From: Tabrizicola flagellatus
GTDB taxonomy: Bacteria; Pseudomonadota; Alphaproteobacteria; Rhodobacterales; Rhodobacteraceae
Assembly (NCBI RefSeq): GCF_008271465.1
Contig: NZ_VMDU01000002.1
Coordinates: 248,001-312,000, forward strand
Direction: 5' to 3'
DNA: 64,000 bases
Below the pieces are notes generated by a model. It did no database searches, was not told the DNA's origin, and saw only the letters and a list, made by a program, of their open reading frames with translations. Positions 45,810-52,777 of the stretch are shown piece by piece. Numbering within the stretch: the stretch's first letter is position 1; every line of letters starts with the position of its first letter. Both the position numbers and the translations under genes were made by a program.

Positions 45810-46646
45810 ATGCCCCCCCTCCAGCACCTCCCAATCGCCGAAATCGCCCCCCACGCCCTCCTCCGCGACCGCACCGCGCTGGACCCCGCCGCCCTCGCCC
45901 TCCTCCAGCACTCCATCGCGACCGAGGGCCTGCGCACCCCCATCGAGGTCTGGCAGCTCTCCACCCCCAGAATCTCTGAAAACGGGGACGGCCACCGCTA
46001 CGGCCTCATCTCCGGCCTCCGCCGCCTCACCGCCTGCCGCGCGCTTGGCCACCCCACCATCCCCGCCTTCCTCCGCGCCCCCCAGACCATCGCCCAGGCC
46101 CTCGCCCAGATGGTGACCGAGAACGAGATCCGCGAACCCGTCACCCCGTGGGAGAAGGCCACCCTCATCCTGAACGCCATCCATGAGGGCCACTTCGATA
46201 CCCCCGACACCGCCATCGCCGCCCTCTTCCCCGCTCTCCCCCGCACCACCCGCACCCGCATCCGCAACCATGTGAGCGTGGTCGAAGCCCTCGCCCCCCT
46301 CCTCACCGACCCCACCACCCTCACCACCCGCCAACTCGACACCCTCGCCGCAGCACTCCAGTCCGGGCACGAGGACCTCCTCACCGCCACCCTCCACCCC
46401 GTCATGGGCCAGGGGAGCGAGACGCAATGGTCCACCCTCCGCCCCGTCCTCCAGGATGTCTTGCGCGAGCCCACCAACCCCACCACCCGCCGCCCCCGGA
46501 GGCTCCTGAAGCTCCGCCAGGGCCTGACGATCACGCGGGAGGCCTGCCCCGGCGGCTACACCCTCCGCTTCACCGGAGCGCAGGCGAAGTCCGGCCTGAT
46601 TGATGATGTGCTGGACAAGGTGGAGATGTGGTTCAACAAAGACTGA
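45810..46646 (+). CDS. ParB/RepB-like nuclease-fold protein (orphan)
   Basis: 278 aa, AAAGGAG before ATG. The N-terminal ParB domain has LPIAEIAPHALLRD, then EGLRTPIEVW and GLISGLRRLTACRALG, where the usual GERR of CTP-binding ParB reads GLRR. NEIREPVTPWEKATLI corresponds to the NxxRxxLsP-E segment. A helical DNA-binding-like middle follows. No parA or replication gene is adjacent. The codons are extremely C-rich. It may be a plasmid- or phage-derived regulator; a role in segregation is not supported by context. Confidence 0.75.
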   Translation: MPPLQHLPIAEIAPHALLRDRTALDPAALALLQHSIATEGLRTPIEVWQLSTPRISENGDGHRYGLISGLRRLTACRALGHPTIPAFLRAPQTIAQALAQMVTENEIREPVTPWEKATLILNAIHEGHFDTPDTAIAALFPALPRTTRTRIRNHVSVVEALAPLLTDPTTLTTRQLDTLAAALQSGHEDLLTATLHPVMGQGSETQWSTLRPVLQDVLREPTNPTTRRPRRLLKLRQGLTITREACPGGYTLRFTGAQAKSGLIDDVLDKVEMWFNKD

Positions 46647-46656
46647 CCGCCACCCC

Positions 46657-46712
46657 GTAGGGTGGGGTTCCACCCCACCACACCCACCCCGCAGGTCGGG
46701 CTTCAGCCCGGC
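46657..46712 (+). repeat. REP-like pair (GTAG/GCAG + hairpin)
   Basis: GTAG followed by GGTGGGG-TTCCA-CCCCACC (46661-46679), then GCAG followed by GTCGGGC-TTCA-GCCCGGC (46695-46712). The 5' GTAG tetranucleotide plus hairpin is the hallmark of REP elements mobilised by RAYT transposases; no RAYT gene is in the window. Confidence 0.65.
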
Positions 46713-46725
46713 TCTCCCCACCGCA

Positions 46726-46780
46726 CCGGCCCTGAGCCGGGGCCTCGATCCCCACCAGAGACCCCGGATCAAGTCCGGGG
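46726..46780. repeat. Further palindromes of the REP-like array
   Basis: CCGGC-CCTGA-GCCGG (46726-46740) and CCCCGGA-TCAAG-TCCGGGG (46762-46780). Palindromes of the second type are widespread between alphaproteobacterial genes. Confidence 0.5.
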
Positions 46781-47074
46781 CGGGCCACCGAAAGCGCAAC
46801 GAAAGGGCCGCGCCCTCCCTCGGGCGGGCGCAACAACGGCCGATCTAGGCGCTTTATCTCTCAACCCCTCCCACCGCAGTTCGGGTGAGCACCGTCGCAA
46901 GAGCGCCCTCCCGGGGGGGTGATGAGCGATCAGAAATCCTCCAGTGGAGGATTTCCGCGAAGAACGCCCGGCCCGTGGCCGGGCAGTGGGGAGGCCGCGG
47001 CCCGGCGGGCTTACGCCCTTGATTCCGGGCCTTGCCTGACGCAATCATTGCGCGATTATTTTTTGGAGGTGCAA

Positions 47075-47224
47075 TTGACAAACCGTGTCCACATCGACGC
47101 GCCCGCAGGAGTGATTGAGATTGAAGGAGAGAAGGACTTCGTAGAAGGCCTTCTGGGTAGGCTCTTTCCGTTGATCGAAGAGGCTGGTTTCGGCAGCCGT
47201 CCTCCCAGGCAGACACAAGAATAG
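47075..47224 (+). CDS. Hypothetical protein, 49 aa (AT-richer cassette gene 1)
   Basis: Start chosen as TTG 47075 because GGAGG (47065-47069) lies 5 bp upstream; the longer frame from 46919 reads through non-coding hairpins. The product (begins MTNRVHIDAPAG) has a short beta pattern VIEIEGEKDFVEGLLGRL and a helical second half, no membrane span and no recognised domain. First of three closely spaced genes with much lower GC than the rest of the window, suggesting joint acquisition. Function unknown; could act as a small regulator or antitoxin-like partner, but nothing shows this directly. Confidence 0.5.
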   Translation: MTNRVHIDAPAGVIEIEGEKDFVEGLLGRLFPLIEEAGFGSRPPRQTQE

Positions 47225-47233
47225 GCACAGAGC

Positions 47234-47551
47234 GTGCCATTAGAGGCAGGTGCGAACTCCGCACTCGCCGACGACGAAGATCAAACTGGTAAACCAAAGG
47301 CAAAAAGAAAGAGTTTTAAGCCGCCACCGAAAGGCCAGTCCTGTGCTGATCGGATTCTAGTACTTAAAGCTGATGGTTTTTTCAAACAGCATAGGGGTGG
47401 AGTTGAGATTGTGGAAGGCTTGAAAGTTAAGGGCTGGACCCACAAGACGAACCAAGTTGGAGCGGCACTAACAAAGCTCTTTGAAAAGGGCATGATTCAA
47501 AGAACAAAAGAAGGCAACGGAAATTGGAAGTACTACTGGGACAGGGAGTAA
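47234..47551 (+). CDS. Hypothetical protein with winged-helix-like domain (cassette gene 2)
   Basis: 105 aa from GTG 47234. A charged, disordered N-terminus (about 35 residues, KPKAKRKSFKPPPKG) precedes a compact domain: ADRILVLKADGFF, then VEIVEGLKVKGW, TNQVGAALTKLFEKGMIQRT and a terminal strand WKYYWDRE. That helix-helix-helix-wing order looks like a winged helix-turn-helix. Its TAA shares its last base with an out-of-frame ATG, and the next real gene starts 7 bp later. AT-richer than the genome. No family name recognised. Confidence 0.65.
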   Translation: MPLEAGANSALADDEDQTGKPKAKRKSFKPPPKGQSCADRILVLKADGFFKQHRGGVEIVEGLKVKGWTHKTNQVGAALTKLFEKGMIQRTKEGNGNWKYYWDRE

Positions 47552-47557
47552 TGGTAA

Positions 47558-48325
47558 GTGCTGCCAACACTCCACGAAAGCTTGAAGAGTTTACCGGTCG
47601 GTTTGCGCGACCCTTTGATTGAAGAGTTCCAGCAGGCACTGGACGAGTACCGGGCGGCGGATTGGGAAAAGGTGGGGCTCAAAGCAGGGAAGTTCTGCGA
47701 AATTGCCTTTTGCATTTGTCACGGTCACGCTACTGGGAAATACCCAGCTTCGCCGTCGAAGCCGGGTAACTTTCCTCAGGCATGTCGAGACCTGGAGCAG
47801 TATAACGCCACGCGTGGGCGGTCGCTGTGCATGCAAGTTCCAAAGGTCCTAGCGGCTCTCTACGAGCTGCGAAACAATAGAGCTATTGGACATATTTCTG
47901 CGGAGATCAGTGCAAACCACATGGACGCAGAACTTTTCTTGCGCGGATTAAAATGGGTAATGGGAGAAATGGTCAGAAACTACTCACAATTGGCCCTTCA
48001 TGAGTCCCATGCCATCGTGGAGGCTGTTACTGCAAGGTCGTTCCATATGGTTTGGTCAAGCGGTAATGTCAGGCGAGTACTCGAACCGGCGAAGACAGCC
48101 GGACAAAAGGTGCTGATTCTACTATACGCAGAGGGAAAGCCCGTAGAAGTTCCAACGTTACAGACTTGGGTGGAGTACAAGAATGGAACGGATTTCAAGA
48201 GAAAGGTTCTTAAGCCTCTCCACGCGAAGAAACTAATTGAATTTGACGAACGTACTCAGCTCGTTCAGATTCTGCCTCCCGGACAAGTCCACGTCGAAGG
48301 TTCGGGCCTTCTCGTGCTAAATTGA
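47558..48325 (+). CDS. HEPN-like protein with C-terminal winged helix (cassette gene 3)
   Basis: 255 aa from GTG 47558 (GGGAG 9 bp upstream). The all-helical N-terminal half (residues about 10-165) contains ELRNNRAIGHI: R105-x6-H112, the R-x4-6-H pattern of HEPN nucleases, with the preceding Leu and following Gly typical of abortive-infection-type HEPN proteins. Residues about 178-245 (GQKVLILLYAEGKPV, FKRKVLKPLHAKKLIEF, then a beta wing) resemble a winged helix. Low GC compared with neighbours. HEPN proteins often cleave RNA in phage defence or toxin systems; here this is inference from one motif. Confidence 0.6.
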   Translation: MLPTLHESLKSLPVGLRDPLIEEFQQALDEYRAADWEKVGLKAGKFCEIAFCICHGHATGKYPASPSKPGNFPQACRDLEQYNATRGRSLCMQVPKVLAALYELRNNRAIGHISAEISANHMDAELFLRGLKWVMGEMVRNYSQLALHESHAIVEAVTARSFHMVWSSGNVRRVLEPAKTAGQKVLILLYAEGKPVEVPTLQTWVEYKNGTDFKRKVLKPLHAKKLIEFDERTQLVQILPPGQVHVEGSGLLVLN

Positions 48326-48508
48326 ATTCGCGCGAAGACTAGTCGCGAGGATTGGACGCTAGTCTGCGCAATCGCTTTCTTAGTAGCAGTAGGACAAGTC
48401 TCAGTACGTGGTGTGGCGGCATCTCAACATCCTTAACAAACCCCTAACGTCCGCGACCATCCTTTTGAATCCAAATCGGAATCCGGAAATGTCCACCGTG
48501 GACATCCC

Positions 48509-48706
48509 TCACCAGTGAGGCGGGCGGACGTTCGCTTCCGGGGCCTCCCCCCGCAGGGCCTCCTCCTCCGCGGCCCGCTCCATCAAGAGCCGAACCCGCC
48601 GCTCCAGCCCAGCGATCTCGGTCGCCTGCCGGGCCACCACGTCCGACAGGTCCTCCACCGCCCGGATCAGGTGGGCCACCTTCTCTTCCAGATCGACCGA
48701 GTTCAT
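48509..48706 (-). CDS. slyX: SlyX family protein
   Basis: 65 aa, a short coiled-coil: [24 protein letters not shown] followed by [20 protein letters not shown] with heptad hydrophobics, then a charged tail ending in PPHW, as SlyX proteins do. The large open frame that contains it (to 50470) is antisense to hisS and not coding beyond this start. Divergent from hisS with a 69-bp gap. SlyX function is unknown. Confidence 0.82.
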   Translation of the reverse strand: MNSVDLEEKVAHLIRAVEDLSDVVARQATEIAGLERRVRLLMERAAEEEALRGEAPEANVRPPHW

Positions 48707-48775
48707 GGGGCCCCCCGCTTGCCGCCTCTCCCCCCATCCGATACACGGACCCCGATCAAAAGCGAAGGTCCGACC

Positions 48776-50248
48776 ATGGCCGACAAGCCCCCCCGCCGCC
48801 CCCGCGCCGAGACCCCGAAGGGATTCCGCGACTACTTCGGGGCCGAGGTCACCGAACGGAAAGCCATGCTCGACGCCATCGCCGGGGTCTACCACCGGTA
48901 CGGGTTCGACCCGCTGGAGACCTCTGCCGTGGAGACGGTCGAGGCCCTCGGCAAGTTCCTCCCCGACGTGGACCGCCCCAACGAGGGCGTCTTCGCCTGG
49001 CAAGACGAGGATCAGGACTGGCTGGCCCTGCGGTACGACCTCACCGCCCCCCTCGCCCGCGTCGCCGCCCAGTATAGGAACGACCTCCCCAGCCCCTACC
49101 GCCGCTACGCGATGGGCCCGGTCTGGCGGAACGAGAAACCCGGCCCGGGCCGCTTCCGTCAGTTCTACCAGTGCGACGCGGATACGGTGGGCTCGGCCTC
49201 GGTGGCAGCGGATGCCGAGATCTGCGCCATGCTGGCCGACGCGCTCGAGACGGTCGGCATCCCCCGCGGCGACTATGTGGTGAAGGTGAACAACCGGAAG
49301 GTCCTGAACGGCGTGATGGAGGTCGCGGGGCTGGCGGGCGAGGACAAGCACGCCGAACGCGGCATCGTGTTGCGGGCCATCGACAAGATTGACCGTCTGG
49401 GACCAGAGGGCGTGCGGGCGCTCCTGGGGGAGGGGCGGAAGGACGAGAGCGGGGACTTCACGAAGGGCGCGAGCCTGTCCGCCGAACAGGCCGAGGTGGT
49501 GATGGGATTCACCACCGCCCGGCGCGACACGGGGCCGGAAACGCTTGCCCGGTTGCGGGAACTGGTCGGTGGCTCGGCGGTCGGGGCCGAGGGTGTGGCG
49601 GAGCTTGAGGCAATCGCTGCGCTCCTCGCAGCGCAGGGTTACGGTCCCGAGCGGATCGTGATCGATCCCGGCGTGGTGCGGGGGCTGGGCTACTACACCG
49701 GCCCGGTGTTCGAGGCCGAACTGACGTTCCAGATCACCGACGAGAAGGGCAGGCCACGCAACTTTGGCTCCGTAGCAGGCGGGGGAAGGTATGACGGGCT
49801 GGTAAGGCGGTTCACCGGGCAGGACGTGCCGGCGACGGGTGTTTCGATCGGGGTGGATCGCCTCCTCGCGGCGCTTCGCGCCAAGGGGCGCGTCGCTGGC
49901 TCCTCGGAGGGGCCGGTCGTCGTCACCGTGATGGATCGCGACCGGATGGCCGACTACATGGTCATGGTGGGCGAGCTGCGCCAGGCGGGCATCCGAGCCG
50001 AGGCCTACCTGGGCAATCCGAAGAACTTCGGCAACCAGTTGAAATATGCCGACAAGCGCGGCGCTCCGGTGGCGGTGATCCAGGGTGGGGACGAGGCGGT
50101 GCGGGGGACGGTCGTCCTGAAGGATCTGGTCCTCGGTGCGAAGATCGCCGCAAGCGCCACGCTGGAGGAATGGAAGGATCGCCCCGCACAACTCGAGGTG
50201 CCGCGGGGAGAGTTGGTGACTGCCGTCAAGCGGATGCTGGGTGCATGA
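48776..50248 (+). CDS. hisS: Histidyl-tRNA synthetase
   Basis: 490 aa from ATG 48776 (GCGAAGGTCC upstream). Class II synthetase: motif 1 region ending [11 protein letters not shown], motif 2 [22 protein letters not shown] with the ATP-binding Arg, histidine motifs [11 protein letters not shown] and motif 3 [12 protein letters not shown]-terminal anticodon-binding domain (about 395-490) is present. It charges tRNA-His. The paralogue HisZ is encoded just downstream, so aminoacylation and histidine biosynthesis genes are physically linked. Confidence 0.96.
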   Translation: MADKPPRRPRAETPKGFRDYFGAEVTERKAMLDAIAGVYHRYGFDPLETSAVETVEALGKFLPDVDRPNEGVFAWQDEDQDWLALRYDLTAPLARVAAQYRNDLPSPYRRYAMGPVWRNEKPGPGRFRQFYQCDADTVGSASVAADAEICAMLADALETVGIPRGDYVVKVNNRKVLNGVMEVAGLAGEDKHAERGIVLRAIDKIDRLGPEGVRALLGEGRKDESGDFTKGASLSAEQAEVVMGFTTARRDTGPETLARLRELVGGSAVGAEGVAELEAIAALLAAQGYGPERIVIDPGVVRGLGYYTGPVFEAELTFQITDEKGRPRNFGSVAGGGRYDGLVRRFTGQDVPATGVSIGVDRLLAALRAKGRVAGSSEGPVVVTVMDRDRMADYMVMVGELRQAGIRAEAYLGNPKNFGNQLKYADKRGAPVAVIQGGDEAVRGTVVLKDLVLGAKIAASATLEEWKDRPAQLEVPRGELVTAVKRMLGA

Positions 50249-50296
50249 GCCGCAGCTATCCCCTCTCGCGGGCAACGGTCGCTCCCCCACCCTCAT

Positions 50297-50320
50297 CCCC
50301 TCCCCACGTAGGGGGAGGGG
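50297..50320. repeat. GC-rich intergenic hairpin between hisS and hisZ
   Basis: Perfect 9-bp stem CCCCTCCCC / GGGGAGGGG with a 6-nt ACGTAG loop in the 115-bp gap. No T-tract, so probably a repeated palindrome or an mRNA processing/stability element rather than a terminator. Confidence 0.5.
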
Positions 50321-50363
50321 AGGCGCGCGGCACCTGCCGCAGGAGAAGGGTGGAGGGCGTGTC

Positions 50364-51461
50364 ATGACCTCCAAGGCTGTGATCCGGGCCGAGGGCGAAC
50401 GGCTGCTGGCAGCCTTTCTGGAGGCCGGGGCCGTGGCGATGGAGGCCGACATCCTGCAACCGGCGGGCACTCTGCTGGACCTCTATGGCGAGGACATCCG
50501 GGCGCGGGCCTATGTCACGGACGACCCGCTACGCGGCGAGATGATGCTGCGCCCGGATTTCACCGTGCCGGTGGTGCAGGCGCACATGGCCCACGGGGCG
50601 GAACCCGCGCGCTATGCCTATCTGGGCGAGGTCTTCCGCAAGCAGGCGCGCGGGGCGCAGGAGGCCTGCGAATATCTGCAGGTCGGCTATGAGGTCTTCG
50701 ACCGTTCCGCGCCCGAGACGGCGGATGCCGAGGTCTTTGCCCTGTTCCGCGACCTGCTGGCGGGCCTTGGCCTGCGCCCGGTGACCGGCGACATCGGCAT
50801 CCTGATGGCGGCCGTCTGCGGGCTGGAGACGACCGAGCGGCGCAAGGCGGCGCTGCTGCGCCACATCTGGCGGCCGGCGCGGTTCAAGGCGCTGCTCGAC
50901 CGCTTTTCGGGCCGCGCGCCGGTGCCGGTGGGGCGGCTGCGGCTTCTGGAGCGGTTGCGGGCCGGCTCTCCCATGGCGCTGATCGAGGAGGCAGGGACCT
51001 TCGTCGGGTTGCGCAGCGCCGAAGAGATCGTCGAGCGCGCCGAGGCCCTGCTGGCCGACGCCGAGACCCCGCCGATCCGGGCGACGGAGGCAGCGCTGCT
51101 TTACGACCTGCTGACGCTGGAGGCCCCGGCCGCCCATGCTTTGGCCCATCTGCGCGGCATCGCACCGATGCTGCCGGCCATCGTCCCGGCGGTGGACCGC
51201 TTTGCCGCGCGGCTGGAGGCGCTGGCGGCGAAGGGCGTGGCGGTCGAGACGCTGACCTTCGAGGCAAGCCACGGCCGGACCGCGCTGGAATATTACGACG
51301 GCTTCGTGTTCAGCTTTGTCGCCGAGGGGATGCCGCCGGTCGCCAGCGGCGGGCGCTATGACGCGCTGACGGCGGTGCTGGGGGCGGGCGCCTTCATCCC
51401 TGCGGTGGGCGGCGTGATCCAGCCCGGCCTGGTGGCGCGGCTGCGGGGGGCGCTGGCATGA
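50364..51461 (+). CDS. hisZ: ATP phosphoribosyltransferase regulatory subunit
   Basis: 365 aa from ATG 50364. A HisRS-like catalytic fold without the tRNA anticodon domain: RGEMMLRPDFTVPVVQAHM replaces motif 2 surroundings, YLGEVFRKQ follows, and FEASHGRTALEYYDGFVFSF with PVASGGRYDAL corresponds to the HisA motifs. HisZ activates the short form of HisG, encoded next with a 4-bp overlap. Upstream in-frame residues come from the hairpin region and are not coding. Confidence 0.95.
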   Translation: MTSKAVIRAEGERLLAAFLEAGAVAMEADILQPAGTLLDLYGEDIRARAYVTDDPLRGEMMLRPDFTVPVVQAHMAHGAEPARYAYLGEVFRKQARGAQEACEYLQVGYEVFDRSAPETADAEVFALFRDLLAGLGLRPVTGDIGILMAAVCGLETTERRKAALLRHIWRPARFKALLDRFSGRAPVPVGRLRLLERLRAGSPMALIEEAGTFVGLRSAEEIVERAEALLADAETPPIRATEAALLYDLLTLEAPAAHALAHLRGIAPMLPAIVPAVDRFAARLEALAAKGVAVETLTFEASHGRTALEYYDGFVFSFVAEGMPPVASGGRYDALTAVLGAGAFIPAVGGVIQPGLVARLRGALA

Positions 51462-52156
51462 TCCGGCTTGGCGTTCCGTCCAAGGGGCGGCTGATGCAGG
51501 ACTGTTTCGACTGGTTCGCCGCGCGCGGGGTGGTGCTGCGCCGCACGGGTTCGGACCGGGAATATGCCGGCGCGGTCGAGGGGGTTGAGGGCGTGACCCC
51601 GGTGCTCTTGTCGGCGGGGGAGATCCCGCGCGAGTTGGCGTCGGGGCGGATCCACCTGGGCGTCACCGGATCCGATCTGGTGCGCGAACAACTGGATGCG
51701 GACGAGGTGGCCGAGGTCGCCCGCCTGGGCTTTGGCCGGGCCGATCTGGTGATCGCGGTGCCGAATGTCTGGATCGATGTCGAGACGGTGGACGATCTGG
51801 ACGCCGCCGCCGCCGCTTTCCGCAAGGTGCACGGCCACCGGCTGCGGATCGCGACCAAGTATCACCGTCTGGTGCGCGATTTCCTGACCGCGCAGGGCGT
51901 GGCGGATTATCAGCTGGTGGACAGCCAGGGCGCGACCGAGGGCACGGTGAAGAACGGCACCGCCGAGGCGATCGCCGACATCACCAGTTCCGGCGAGACG
52001 CTGCGGGCCAACCACCTGCGGATCCTGCCGGACGGGCTGATCCATTCCAGCGAGGCGGTGCTTTGGGCCAGCCGGGCTGCGGCGTGGACGGCAGAGGACC
52101 GTGCGGCCCTGGCGCGGCTGTCGCAGATGCTGGGCGTGCCGGGCGTTTCCGTCTGA
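51458..52156 (+). CDS. hisG: ATP phosphoribosyltransferase, short form
   Basis: 232 aa, the short (HisZ-dependent) type lacking the C-terminal regulatory domain. IRLGVPSKGRLM at the N-terminus, GRIHLGVTGSDLV, RIATKYHRLVRDF, and the PRPP loop DSQGATEGTVKNGTAEAIADI-like segment are present. It catalyses the first step of histidine synthesis, condensing ATP with PRPP. Coupled to hisZ by ATGA overlap. A hairpin and GAGTATTT motif follow it. Confidence 0.95.
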   Translation: MIRLGVPSKGRLMQDCFDWFAARGVVLRRTGSDREYAGAVEGVEGVTPVLLSAGEIPRELASGRIHLGVTGSDLVREQLDADEVAEVARLGFGRADLVIAVPNVWIDVETVDDLDAAAAAFRKVHGHRLRIATKYHRLVRDFLTAQGVADYQLVDSQGATEGTVKNGTAEAIADITSSGETLRANHLRILPDGLIHSSEAVLWASRAAAWTAEDRAALARLSQMLGVPGVSV

Positions 52157-52182
52157 GGGCGGCACCTGGCCTTGCGGGCGCA

Positions 52183-52225
52183 GCGAGGGGTTTCACACCC
52201 CTCGCGCTCCCCGTGGAGTATTTGG
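52183..52225 (+). repeat. Hairpin + GGAGTATTTGG element after hisG
   Basis: GCGAGGGGT-TTCAC-ACCCCTCGC (52183-52205) followed by CCCCGTGGAGTATTTGG ending at 52225. A divergent relative of the hairpin + GAGGATATTTG elements at 55134 and 60187. Likely works as a terminator for hisG. Confidence 0.55.
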
Positions 52226-52243
52226 AAAAGGGCAAGCAGCAGG

Positions 52244-52678
52244 TCAGTGCAGGCCGAGTTCGGCCAGGGCCTGCGCCAGTTTCGGGGGCAAGGGGTCATC
52301 CTTGGCGCGGCCTTTGGGCAGGTCGCGTGGGCTGTCTTTCGGTTCGAGGTAGCGCCAGCCCTGGAAGGGGCGGCGCGGGGCGGATTCGGTGCGGATGACC
52401 TCCTGGTCGAGGACGAGGGCGCAGCGCGGTATCCCGTCGCCGAGGTTCACCTCCTGCAGGTCGAGGATGCGCTGGCGGCACAGGATCACCCCCTTGATCA
52501 CCCAGTAGAGCGAGCCGCCGTCCAGCACCTCGGCCTCGCGTTTCGGCCACATGCGGGTGACATGGATCGCCCGGCCTTCGGGCCAGTGCGGGCGCTGGCT
52601 GCGTTGCCAGTCGAGCAGGTCCTCGACCGTTGAGGCGCCGACGCAGAGTTTGAGGAGGTTGATCATGCGCCCGATCAT
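52244..52678 (-). CDS. DUF1489 family protein
   Basis: 144 aa (an in-frame ATG 12 bp later at 52666, giving INLLKLCVGA at the N-terminus, is equally possible). NLLKLCVGASTVEDLLDWQ, HVTRMWPKREAEVLDGGSLYWVIKG and PFQGWRYL are the DUF1489 hallmarks; the family is nearly confined to alphaproteobacteria and has no known function. Cytoplasmic, no membrane span. Divergent from nrdJ, whose promoter lies in the 99-bp gap. Confidence 0.88.
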   Translation of the reverse strand: MIGRMINLLKLCVGASTVEDLLDWQRSQRPHWPEGRAIHVTRMWPKREAEVLDGGSLYWVIKGVILCRQRILDLQEVNLGDGIPRCALVLDQEVIRTESAPRRPFQGWRYLEPKDSPRDLPKGRAKDDPLPPKLAQALAELGLH

Positions 52679-52702
52679 AGGGCCTGCGGCGGGCGCTTCA
52701 AG

Positions 52703-52731
52703 TTGACCCCCGGTGGGCAGGGGCGTATCTT
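52703..52731 (+). promoter_or_regulatory. Sigma-70 promoter of nrdJ
   Basis: TTGACC (52703-52708), 17-bp spacer, TATCTT (52726-52731), 46 bp before the nrdJ start. Good match to the housekeeping consensus. The short leader leaves no room for a cobalamin riboswitch. Confidence 0.7.
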
Positions 52732-52777
52732 GGGCCTTCCGCCGGACTTATCCACAACAGACAGGAAGATTCGCCCG

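Larger units (their letters stand above)
46647..47074. other. 428-bp intergenic region with REP-like hairpins, boundary of AT-richer cassette
   Basis: No credible gene. The left part is an array of GC-rich hairpins (46657-46780), then GAAATCCTCC-AGT-GGAGGATTTC (46933-46955), and the composition falls from GC-rich to AT-richer from about 47040 rightward. A GTG/ATG-started open frame at 46919 runs through this into the downstream gene but lacks coding character before 47075. Confidence 0.6.

Noticed and set aside
46919-47074. N-terminal extension of the 49-aa gene to 101 aa
   Set aside because: The extra 52 codons run through a hairpin and GC-rich spacer; a GGAGG with 5-bp spacing supports the TTG at 47075.
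52679-52777. Cobalamin riboswitch upstream of nrdJ
   Set aside because: The gap is about 99 bp with a promoter inside; too short, and no B12-box-like sequence was seen.
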